DNA of 64,000 nucleotides, from positions 73,721-137,720 of the forward strand of contig LSRX01001328.1 in assembly GCA_001939145.1 (NCBI GenBank), read 5' to 3'. The notes beneath the pieces were generated by a model. It searched no databases, was not told where the DNA came from, and worked only from the letters and a program-made list of their open reading frames with translations. Both the position numbers and the translations under genes were made by a program. The stretch comes from Symbiodinium microadriaticum. Taxonomy: Eukaryota; Sar; Dinophyceae; Suessiales; Symbiodiniaceae. Shown piece by piece: positions 55,500-64,000 of the stretch (positions are counted from its first letter, which is position 1; each line of letters begins with the position of its first letter).

Positions 55500-55615
55500 T
55501 TTAGGGTTTAGGGGCTTAGGGGTTTAGGGGTTTAGGGGCTTAGGGTTTAGGGGCTTAGGGTTTAGGGGCTTGGGGTTTAGGGGCTTAGGGTTTAGGGGCT
55601 TAGGGTTTAGGGGAA
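55500..55615 (+). repeat. 15-bp period telomere-like array
   Basis: TTTAGGGGCTTAGGG repeated about seven times. As 15 is a multiple of three, both strands stay open: LNPKP repeats on minus and GFRGL repeats on plus. Confidence 0.95.
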
Positions 55616-55989
55616 GCCCCCGCAAACCTTCATCTAACCCACTCGATCCTAAACCGCTTATGACTCCTTTCGGGGTTATGGGAACCCAAGAGGATTGGAA
55701 GATCATGATCCTCATGCCCTGGAAAGGTAGAGTATATGGCATCCCAGCACGAATCATCCTGAATCTATGTTCCAACTTTCCGGGCTTCCCTGTAAACCCT
55801 AACCGCTACAGATCCTAATCCTTAAACCGCCCCTAAACCGTAGGGTACCACAAAACCCTAAAACCCTAAAACCCTCAACCCTCAACCCTAAAACCCTAAA
55901 CCCCCAAAAAAGCCTAAACCCAGCAAAGGTCTTTTGAGGCGGGCAGCCATGGGCACCAAGGAGACCCGGTCGCTGCAAGACCATATTTT

Positions 55990-56190
55990 AGCCTGCAATG
56001 GGGGGGGGGGGGTTGGGGTTTAGGGTTCTTAGGGTTCTTAGGGTTCTTAGGGCTCTTAGGGTTTTGGGGTTAGGGTTTAGGGTTTTTAGGGTTTTTGCCC
56101 TGGGGTTTCGGGGGTTTACTTAAGGTTTAGGATTTAGGGCTTGAGGGGCTTAGGGTGGTTTATGGATTTTGGGTTTGGGCTTTAGGGGCT
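55990..56190 (+). repeat. G-run and TTAGGGTTC array
   Basis: G-run at 55999-56012 followed by TTAGGGTTCTTAGGG units. Confidence 0.85.
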
Positions 56191-56875
56191 CGCGGGCTTA
56201 GGGATTTTCACCTGATGAAGTAAAAGAATGTCCGAACACCTTTCAAAGGCTGTTATTCCGCATACTTTGGGGTCCAGATGGGGGGTTAAGGCTAATTAAT
56301 GGTCTAGAAATTTAGGAGTTTATCGGATCTTCAGAACCCATGAAACAAACCCCACGTCTGCACGGTTGATGGCAGGTTGCGGGGATTGACAAGAGTTTAG
56401 GGTGAGGGGTGTGGGGATTCATGAGGAGGTGCCACACGATTTTGTAGGGTATGAGACGGCAAGACCGGATCGTTTCGGGGCACGAGAAAACGAAGCGTTC
56501 TCTTGAGGGTTCCTCTTCAAGTAAAGGGTTCATACGCTTCTTTCATAAATCAGAGTCTCACAGGCTTCCTCATGTCATAGTCTTAAGGTTCAAGTAGTTA
56601 AAGTATATGGAATTCCTGTACTAATCATCCTAAACCTATGTTACAACTTTCCGGGAATCTCACCCGCAAACCCAATATTGTAACCCTTGTAGTAACCCTC
56701 TTATCAGGCACATTGCAGCCCCGAAATCGATGCACCCTTTAGGGCGGTATACGTGCCACCACCCTAGAACTACAGCCCTCGCAAAGCCCTGCGAAAACCA
56801 TAAAATCCTCATCGAAACCTTTGCAGGCCCATAGCCGGGCCCTGCACAACCCAGGTACGAAGCACCCCCCCCCCC
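56191..56875. other. unique sequence, no supported gene
   Basis: Non-repetitive apart from isolated motifs and a terminal C-run before the gap. Minus ORF 56533-56312 lacks support. Confidence 0.4.
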
Positions 56876-57079
56876 NNNNNNNNNNNNNNNNNNNNNNNNN
56901 NNNNNNNNNNNNNNNNNNNNNNNNNNNNNNNNNNNNNNNNNNNNNNNNNNNNNNNNNNNNNNNNNNNNNNNNNNNNNNNNNNNNNNNNNNNNNNNNNNNN
57001 NNNNNNNNNNNNNNNNNNNNNNNNNNNNNNNNNNNNNNNNNNNNNNNNNNNNNNNNNNNNNNNNNNNNNNNNNNNNNNN
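56876..57079. other. assembly gap, 204 N
   Basis: Follows a C-run. Telomere-like repeats resume on the far side, so the two sides are plausibly contiguous, but this is not proven. Confidence 0.95.
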
Positions 57080-57358
57080 CCCAAAAACCCTCAACCCTAA
57101 ACCCGTATAAACCCTACAACCCTAAAAGCCCTAAACCCCCTCAAAACCCTGAACAAAAAACGCGGCTCTCCCTCTTTCGACTCTTTGGAAGCGGCCTTTA
57201 AGGCCATGAGGGGTAGCATCGAAAGGAGGATCGTTGCCTGTTTCTTTAGGTAGCGGTTAGGGTTTAGGGTTGAGGGTTTGGTTTTAGGGTTTTAGTAGGG
57301 TTTAGGGTTTAGGGGTTTAGGATTTAGGGGTTGGGGTTAGGGGTTTAGGGATTAGGTG
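57080..57358. repeat. telomere-like repeats before the retroelement block
   Basis: CCCTAAA at 57080-57150 and TTTAGGG at 57255-57358. From 57360 to the right edge no such motif array occurs again. Confidence 0.85.
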
Positions 57359-57359
57359 T

Positions 57360-57893
57360 TTAGGTGTCTCGGCTCGAGCCCGTTTCTGCCCCTTTTCTTC
57401 CTTGAAGTTCGGGGTTGTACGCGCATTCCAGACCCCAGCTTGGCCTTGCGCACAAGCGCCGCTTTCGGCTCCAGGGTGGGGCCATCGCTCTCCTCGCTGC
57501 CTTTTGATAGGCCGAGGACTCTTTTGGTTCTACGGACTGGGCTTCGTGGACCTTCCCTGGCCGTGCCTTTTGGCTTGGGACAACAAACAAGCACTTGGGT
57601 GCTCTTCTACCTCTTCGTGCATCCCCCCGTCACTGCTTTTTACTAAGCTGACGGTCTCTGGCTCTTTGGGCGCTGGGGGTGCATGCCACCACTGAGGGTT
57701 TTCCTGGTTTGGACTGCCCTTCTGCTTTGTGGTTTTTGGTTATTGTGGATTGGTTCAGAGGACGGCTGTTCGTCCCACATCCCCACCGTGGCACAGGAGG
57801 CGGCGCCGCCTCCGCTCACATCTGCGAAAAAAGGCACATCGCCGAGGCCTCAGTGCGTGGGAAAAGGCAGTGCTTCGGAACCACCACGGCAGT
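57360..57893 (+). other. GC-rich leader of the retroelement-like block
   Basis: GC-rich, repeat-free, open in all three plus frames in parts (including MPPLRVFLVWTALLLCGFW from 57683). It may be the leader or the beginning of the first ORF, which stays open upstream of its best ATG. Confidence 0.4.
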
Positions 57894-59249
57894 ATGGCGC
57901 CAAAAGGTGGCTTGGATATTATTCAGTTTGGCCTTCCTCAGCCGGTGACGTCCGCTCTCCAGGCCATTTCGGCCCGTTCGACGGCGGGACTTTTCCGCGA
58001 TGCTGCAGCTTTACCCTCCGACCAAACTGCTCAACAGATCGCGCAATCCAGAGCGAATTCCCTGGATCGCATCAACAAGAGACTGAATGGAAACATGAAG
58101 GCCAAGTCCGTGTTGAGAGACGCGGCTCAAGCTTGGCTTGGAAAATTTGGCCAGCACCTTATGGCCTTAGCAGACCGGTTGCACAACATCGCCACCAAGC
58201 TCGACCAGGACCAGGCGGAGGCTATCAGTGCACTTCAGGCAGCAACTATGAGCTTGGAGGTCGACCCTCAAGACCAGGTTCAGGCCGCTTTGACGAGCCT
58301 AGGGCCGATTTGGACCCCCGGCCAAGAAAGCGAGGTTCTACGACTGGCCTCCCAGCTCAGAGCCTTCAGTACGGTGCAGCCGGAGTCCTTACCAGCCGCT
58401 CTTCTATCACCTGGCGTTACAAGGCTTACAGTTGGTGTCCCCACAGGAGCCTTCAGCAGTCCGGCAGGTGGGACCCGCCCTGGCCAAGAGTGGACGTATT
58501 CTCCGGCAACGCCTATGGACACTGCTGTGCCCGAGGCTCCCGCCAAGCGCCGGTGGAGTTTCCGTGGCTCCAAGACTGCGCGGCCCTCCAAGAGTCCGAG
58601 ACGAGAGGTCAGTCTTTCCGCGGAACCTTGGAGCCGCATCAGTACCGGCATGACCCCGGACAGGCCCCATCGAGTGCCCGACGCCACCGACGAGGAAGAG
58701 CTGATACCTGCTACCACTGCAGGGCAACATCCTACGTGGGAGGCAGCATGGAGGACGGTGGTCAAATACTGTCTGGATCACGGACAAGATCTAGTAGGTC
58801 AGCTTGCCCGCTCGGAGCTTCAGGAGCTGTCCTTTCCGCCGGTCTCTGGGGATGCAGTCGCGGACGTGCAAGAACGCAGCGAGGCCATCTGGTACGGCTT
58901 ACCGGATTTGCTGCTGGACAACGAGGGAGCCCCAGGTGCTGGTACAATGCTCAAACAACTCCAAGCCTTCCTGCGACTGAGCCGAGCCAATCAAGATGCC
59001 CTGCCTCGTCTACGCCAGGGATCCCTACTTCTCGCCCTAGCAGTGGAAGGCAGCATTTACGGTCTCAGCGACTTTGGCCCATCTACGGCGCAGGAATGGT
59101 TATTTCCAGCAGGCATCCTGACTCAAAACATCTCCACCTGCGGACATATCCCTGTCGATTGGAGTTCAGAGGCTCTCAAAACGCTGGTTACCTTGCCCTG
59201 CCCGTATGCTACTTTCGAGGATCCCACCGCCGAGGAGCCCGACCTGTGA
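57894..59249 (+). CDS. retroelement-like ORF1, gag-type coiled-coil protein
   Basis: 451 codons from the ATG at 57894 (A at -3, G at +4) to TGA; the frame is open further up to 57729. Residues 1-150 are an alanine/glutamine-rich helical segment (SRANSLDRINKRLNGNMKAK and LADRLHNIATKLDQDQAEAI) typical of the coiled-coil head of dinoflagellate retroelement ORFs. The middle is proline/serine-rich and basic (PAKRRWSFRGSKTARPSKSP). The C-terminal third is acidic and helical (QHPTWEAAWRTVVKYCLDHG and SGDAVADVQERSEAIWYGL). No zinc knuckle or enzyme motif. It probably acts as the element's nucleic-acid-binding or assembly protein; that role is inferred from position and composition. An overlapping longer ORF in another frame is treated as a shadow. 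Confidence 0.55.
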   Translation: MAPKGGLDIIQFGLPQPVTSALQAISARSTAGLFRDAAALPSDQTAQQIAQSRANSLDRINKRLNGNMKAKSVLRDAAQAWLGKFGQHLMALADRLHNIATKLDQDQAEAISALQAATMSLEVDPQDQVQAALTSLGPIWTPGQESEVLRLASQLRAFSTVQPESLPAALLSPGVTRLTVGVPTGAFSSPAGGTRPGQEWTYSPATPMDTAVPEAPAKRRWSFRGSKTARPSKSPRREVSLSAEPWSRISTGMTPDRPHRVPDATDEEELIPATTAGQHPTWEAAWRTVVKYCLDHGQDLVGQLARSELQELSFPPVSGDAVADVQERSEAIWYGLPDLLLDNEGAPGAGTMLKQLQAFLRLSRANQDALPRLRQGSLLLALAVEGSIYGLSDFGPSTAQEWLFPAGILTQNISTCGHIPVDWSSEALKTLVTLPCPYATFEDPTAEEPDL

Positions 59250-59930
59250 TATCCGAGCCCGGTCGAGATCTGGAAATGGGTGCCTCTGCTGGCACCTGTC
59301 AGCAAGGCCGATCTCACCTTATGGTCTGGATGCAGCCTCTTGCGGGATGGTATGTTCACAAGGAAGTCATGTGCTTGTACATAGTCCTATGGTGTATAGG
59401 CTTGTACAGGATTTTTCATTTCCTCTGCGAGCGACCCGCGTGTGCCGACCAAGTCCATCAGGCCAACCATTTCCTCTGCCACCGTCCTGTGGTTGCTGGC
59501 CGTCCCCTGCCCCCATCATTGCATCATGCTTGGGCTTGCCGGGGCTCTCGATTTCGGCCCCGCTGTTCTGACTGCTTGCCGGAGTGTTGCTTCTGAGAAC
59601 CGAGGTGCCTCTGACTGCTCCTTCACTCCCTTCACGTTGCTTTCTTCTCGGAAGCCGGCACGTACAACGCCTTGGGGTCCCTGGCCCACTGCAGTGCCTT
59701 GCACCATTGCTTCTTCCACGGGATGTGCCTTGCACTGGTGTCAGGTTGGTGCCGCTCTTTGGGAGTTGAGATCTTGGTGCTGCTGCACGTTCCTGTGCCT
59801 CAAGCCGTGGATTGCTTCCCGACTTGGGTCCCGCTGCAAGGCCCGTCCGCAGCGGCAATCTAGTGGGCACCCGCCTCTGACGTGTCGTGCAAGCAGCCCT
59901 GTTAGGAGATGTCCACGCCATCCTTGGAAG
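59250..59930 (+). other. inter-ORF region, frame unclear
   Basis: GC-rich and open in several plus frames, none clearly protein-like. It may hold the start of the second ORF, several frame changes, or a non-coding spacer. Confidence 0.3.
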
Positions 59931-60293
59931 ACAGTTTTTCTCCTGTATCTTGTCGGAGTCGATGCCAACACTCTTCGCATTGGCAGTGCTCTGTGGCCAA
60001 TCAGCCTCCTTGGCGGATCTTCAACCGCCTCAGGTGTGCAACTGTATGCTCACGGGTTTCATGAGGGCAGACCTGTCTTCAGCACGGGACCTGTCCCGAC
60101 TACGTCTCATGAAGAAGACTTGTGTGAGGTTATGCCCCTAGGCCGCCCTGGTAACCACCTTCTCGCGCCGAGCCGCCGACCACGTCGACAGGTTGCAATG
60201 TTCTTGGGCAGATCAGGCGGGGAGCCCGATCTTGAGCCATGTCCCATTATCTTCTCGGTGGATGAGCGTCTCCATATCTGTCGGTGCTGGTGA
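59931..60293 (+). pseudogene. second ORF of the block, first segment
   Basis: In the frame of ORF1 (open from 59442), the stretch from about 59940 becomes protein-like: LVGVDANTLRIGSALWPISL, LYAHGFHEGRPVFSTGPV and GGEPDLEPCPIIFSVDERL, then a stop at 60293. The reading continues naturally in the next frame from about 60270, so a one-base gain (or programmed shift) lies between about 60250 and 60290. Confidence 0.35.
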
Positions 60294-61500
60294 ACTTAGG
60301 TTCACAGCCTTCCCGCTTCAAAGCACCCTTCCTGGCCTACCATCTGAGCAGCTTTTGTTCGCTCCCCCTGACCTAGGCTGGAATTCGGTTCGACTCCCGG
60401 TCGATCTTCGTCCTGTCGGGGGCCGTATTAGCCTGTTGCGGTGCGCGCGCGATGACACTTGCAGCCGGCTCTTTGCAGCGGCCATGGACCACCAGGGCAT
60501 CTTCCGACCGGCCACTGGTATCCTGGGCCGATGTTGTTGGGGATGGTTCTCCCTGGCCTCGCAGCCGCTCTTGGCCCCTGGAGTTGACACCCTTCAGTTC
60601 CTTCCGGGTCCGGACCCGCATGGACTCCAACCCTTGTTCGGAGCCTCTTTGGAACCTCCCGTTTCCCTGCAAACTAACCTTCAGGTTAGCACTCTCCCTT
60701 CTCCGCCCCCTCATGAGGTTTTTCAGGGTTTCTCGGCCAACCATGCGGTGTTGATCACACCCAACGGCCTGGTTTACGTTGAGGTCCCCGTCTTTGCCGA
60801 TGCTGCCACATATCGGAGACTTGTGAGTCTACAGGCCGACCCACCGCCTGGAGGTGGGATTATGCGGCTTTGGCAACCGTTGCCGTTGCTCCCTCATGTC
60901 CAGTTCCTGGAGATCCACTACAATGCTGCTCAGGTGCCGTGCGTGTTGGATTTCCGTCCCATGGGATGGCGCATTATGACGGTGTGCACGGAGCAGCCAG
61001 CCACCGCGTGCTCGGCCCTTCAGACTGCTTTTTCCTCTGGCGTTGACATCCCGGAGGAATGGATCAACGACTGCCTTGCGTCCCGCATAGGTGTCTTGCA
61101 TAAAGAAAGAGCTGTTCGTCCCACTGTGCCACTGCTTGGGGGTCCCCCATTTGTCCTGCTCTTCTTCCCGCATATTTTCGTCGCTGACGAGTCCAGCTCC
61201 GATCATAATGTAGGGGGTGGCGTGGCCCTGCCTGCTGATCACACCGTGCTGCCCCCTTTGGGCGCCGATACTGAGGGACGCACTCCACACTTAGCTCACT
61301 CAGGTTCTGTTGCTCCCAGCCCTGATATCCTGCCACCAGTTGTTGCCTTCGGAGCCAGATATGACGCTGTGCCCGATTTGGAGGAGGCTGACACGCCCGC
61401 TCAGGATACTTCTGCGAGCTCTCCCATTTCATCTTGTAGATGGTTGCGACATATTTTGCTCCTTGTCAGTGGGGCTCTCTTGCCTAACCCTCGCTTGAGG
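60193..61500 (+). pseudogene. second ORF, middle segment
   Basis: A frame open from 60193 to 62157; its protein-like part runs to about 61500 with PGLPSEQLLFAPPDLGWNSV, DLRPVGGRISLLRCARDD, VLITPNGLVYVEVPVFADAA and IPEEWINDCLASRIGVLHKE. After about 61500 this frame becomes Leu/Pro-rich nonsense while the neighbouring frame becomes protein-like. The family is seen in many dinoflagellate predicted proteins but has no named domain that I can identify. Confidence 0.45.
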
Positions 61501-62660
61501 CCGTGCAAATTCAAAGCGCCCCCGCCTCACCTAGGGATGTCATTTTGGCGCCTGCGGCCGCACTGGACTCTTCGAGACTCGCTACCCCGTCTGCTCACAG
61601 GCGCTTGCAATCTCTGTGGCATCATTTTGGTGATTTTGGCCATGGTTCGTTATGGCCCGTCCCGGGGAGCACAGCACATTCCCTCAGATTCAGCATCAAA
61701 CTTTGGCATCCCGAACATTCCCACACGGTCGAGCTTTTGGGGGACACTGACGCAGCTGCTGCTTCTGCTGAGGTCAGGGCCTTGGCCGGGCGCACAAGCC
61801 GCACTCAAGTCTTTGCTGCCGCGGGGGGCATGCCTGCCGGCCAAGTCCATCTGGTTGCTGCTCCACGGGACCGATCTCATGTCACCGTGTTCTTCGATGC
61901 TGGGGTTGAGGTATGGTGTGTTGATGTTCCTAGGCACACTAATCCTGAATATCTGCTCAGCGTTGCTTGCAGCTTGGCATCAACCGACGCCTTGCAGCTT
62001 AGTTCAACCCTCTCCACACCTCTTCGCAGTGGGGATGTGCTGGGGGTCCGGTTGGACACTGACCCTTTCGAGGTTGATTTATCGGAGCACTTGTTGGCAC
62101 GACCTGGTGCCTCTGCTTCCACTTGGCTGGATCCTGTTCGGTATTTCACCCTGCTAACAGCCGCGTCGGGTGTTACCACCTACCGAATCGCCAGGTCGTC
62201 CGAAGTCGATGTGCATCTTCTGAGAGGCCTTGTTCGTCATGTTGAGGGTCCGGGAGGAACATTCCTTGAGCTCCCCTTTGGTGCACCTCTGCGGCGCCCA
62301 ATATGGGTCCATTGCGCATCTGACTTAGATCACGTTGTTTTCCGTGTCACTGAGGCGTGGGATCCTCACGATGATGGGCTGTTCTTTGTCTTTAGTGGCA
62401 CCTTCCCGACGTACGCTGATTTTGTTCGCAGTTTACGACAGGATCCTTCTCCTGGCGCACGATGGTTACGTGCCATTCGCCCTTATGGCACTACTGTCCT
62501 CAGTTGGGAATACATGCCACTCCCTCGACTTCAGGGGTCCTCCTTATGGGTGGTCCACTGCAGTGCTGACATCGCCCGCGCCCAACTTTATCATGTGCAA
62601 TATAGGGGCCGCCAGCCGCCCATCCTCCCCCCTCGTGGCCGCGAGCGCAGCGCCAGGTAA
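61488..62660 (+). pseudogene. second ORF, third segment
   Basis: This frame opens after the TAA at 61485 and runs to TAA at 62660, lacking an ATG at its start. It contains SPRDVILAPAAALDSSRLAT, VAAPRDRSHVTVFFDAGVEV, VDVPRHTNPEYLLSVACSL, FSGTFPTYADFVRSLRQDP and LWVVHCSADIARAQLYHVQY. Two sections (a domain with DRSHVTVFFDAGVEVWCVDV and a similar arrangement in the middle segment, NGLVYVEVPVFADAATYRRL) look like divergent copies of one repeat domain. Relative to the previous segment the frame moved by minus one. Confidence 0.45.
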
Positions 62661-64000
62661 GCCGAGGCATTCAGACCGACGCTGCACATGAGCACCTTCT
62701 GCAGGGAGCGGCTATCTGGCAGACCATGCCCCGGCCAGTCATTTGTGAGCTGGGAAGCTATCCCGAGACCCCTTCTGCCTTGGAGAACGTGTGGTGCGCT
62801 GCGTGGCAGATCCGGTGTGTTATTCCGTGCATTCCAGGATATTCGCTGTGGGCCATCAGGGATGGAGACAGATTGCTTGGCATGTGCACTGCTTCCATTA
62901 CGTGGGACAAAGTTGCCTCTGCCCTGCATATTTCCATGTGGGAGCTCCCACAGACGTTCTTGCACGGAGACGGCAAGGTTTGGCCCTACCCTCACGACCT
63001 CAGCACCGTTGCGCACAGGTGTGTCAGTGTATCTCATGATACCGCTGAGGCAGTCAGTTGTTTGGGTCAAGACCATCCGGACGAGGTTCCCGCCGACCCT
63101 TCCGCTGCACCGGTGCCCTGGTTGTGGCCGTCCTGCCTTCTTCTCATGTCCCGATATCTCTGGGCAGGGCTGCTGTGTGTTCCTGTGCCAACCCATGCCG
63201 TCCGCCTTGAGACGCACATTCCCAGTGCAGCCGATGTGCCATGTGCGGTTGCGATGCCTTTTCAGGACTATAGAGACACTACTCGCACCTGCACCATGTC
63301 ATGGACACTGGAAATGAGTCGTCAGACACATGGCTTTGCTATCGAGCCACAAGAGCTTGGCAACTACATCGAGCGTCTATGCCCCGGTCCAGAAGTGCTC
63401 ATACAGCTTTGGTGCCCCGGCCGTAGCTCCATCCTTCTCCAGGAACGAGTGCGGAGTGCGGGGCGATACCTCGAGGAACAACTTGGACGACTAGGGTACA
63501 TGCGGGATGTGCATGAGCTTTGCGTCGCTTTCGAAACCGGCAATCATGCGCTTGATCTCATACTAGTCCCACCGACTGGAGGGACCTGGTGGATTCTCCA
63601 GGATCAGGTAGGGCGTGAAATCCTCCGGCCTGTCATGCGTTATTACGTTGATGCAGCCCGTTTCCGCATCCTCACTGTTAGCCCGGAAGGTGTAGGTCAG
63701 GCTGTCTGCCCGTCTTACCATGTTCGCCAGAGCATGCCCCTGCCTCAGGGGGCGCGCGGCAGGGTTACGCGGGACCACCCTGAATTTGAGGGAGGCTTCC
63801 GACAAGGGGTCCTCCACATTGCTGTTGCGGCAGCTGCCTGCCTCCGAAGTCGATCGTGGTTGGCGGTAGGCTTGCTCAGTGCTCATGCTGCCATAGCGGC
63901 TCCTACTGATGGCTCCAGTAGCCTGGTCCCAGCTCAATCCAGCCAGCCTCCCCTGCCGGTTACGATGCGTATCTGGGCATACAATGTCAGGTCCCCTCTG
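62606..64000 (+). pseudogene. second ORF, fourth segment, open at the window edge
   Basis: The third plus frame is open from 62606 to 64000 without a stop (about 465 codons) and lacks a nearby ATG. It is strongly protein-like: TDAAHEHLLQGAAIWQTMPR, ENVWCAAWQIRCVIPCIPGY, SLWAIRDGDRLLGMCTASIT, GPEVLIQLWCPGRSSILLQE and ILVPPTGGTWWILQDQVGRE. Segment three hands over between 62606 and 62660, again by minus one. Downstream of such regions dinoflagellate elements usually carry an endonuclease and reverse transcriptase, but neither is within the window. Broken or programmed-frameshifted; the sequence alone cannot tell. Confidence 0.5.

Noticed and set aside
56660..57201. ORFs running through the 204-N gap
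   Set aside because: Reading frame across unknown bases has no meaning.
62657..62704. Possible 48-base intron (GTAAGC ... TTCTGCAG) to explain the frame change
   Set aside because: 48 is divisible by three, so removing it returns to the same frame and not to the protein-like third frame.
1..64000. Dinoflagellate spliced-leader relics, tRNA, 5S and snRNA genes
   Set aside because: I looked for the TTTTGGCTCAAG core and for tRNA-type boxes by eye and found no convincing instance; a covariance scan was not possible.

Overview
The window looks like nuclear DNA of a dinoflagellate, most likely a Symbiodiniaceae-type alga. The reasons are: (1) a broken gag of the Copia-like type I know from Symbiodinium predicted proteins (32.3-33.5 kb); (2) a GC-rich retroelement-like multi-ORF block of dinoflagellate style (57.4 kb to the right edge); (3) degenerate TTTAGGG/CCCTAAA motifs scattered over almost the whole first 57 kb in both orientations; (4) exon-like islands whose splice signals include GC as well as GT donors, as known in Symbiodinium. 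No operons, ribosome binding sites, CRISPR arrays, rRNA or tRNA genes were seen. The species is an inference and a chromerid or another dinoflagellate cannot be excluded.

Layout. 1-8.9 kb: tandem repeats, telomere-like DNA and a 113-bp satellite, with a few short coding-like islands. 8.9-10.5 kb: a three-exon minus-strand gene model ending in a stop. 10.6-16.5 kb: repeats, palindromic elements and short islands. 16.5-19.5 kb: the best gene, minus strand, seven exons in compatible phase, with a microsatellite cluster forming one intron. 19.5-31.7 kb: repeats, isolated exon candidates and two TTTTCG-rich arrays. 32.3-33.5 kb: Copia-like gag pseudogene, cut off by a large microsatellite. 34.1-35.5 kb: a four-exon minus-strand gene model, one of whose introns carries a palindromic element. 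35.5-57 kb: repeats, palindromic elements, and short minus-strand exon candidates whose phases are partly compatible (45.3 to 40.8 kb), an antisense gag relic and three N gaps (41351, 45043-45068, 56876-57079). 57.4-64.0 kb: plus-strand retroelement-like coding block that changes reading frame several times and is still open at the right edge.

Two points stand out. First, much of the apparent non-coding desert is probably introns: short GC-richer islands, bounded by AG and GT/GC and immediately by in-frame stops, can be chained in phase into genes that a plain ORF scan misses because the exons are 39-310 bases and most lack ATG. Second, about ten families of 75-125 bp near-perfect palindromes are scattered between them, several within 10-90 bases of a proposed splice site and one inside a proposed intron. 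That is the arrangement expected of intron-generating (introner-like) or MITE-like elements. All gene models are read by eye from one sequence; no expression, homology or folding computation was run.
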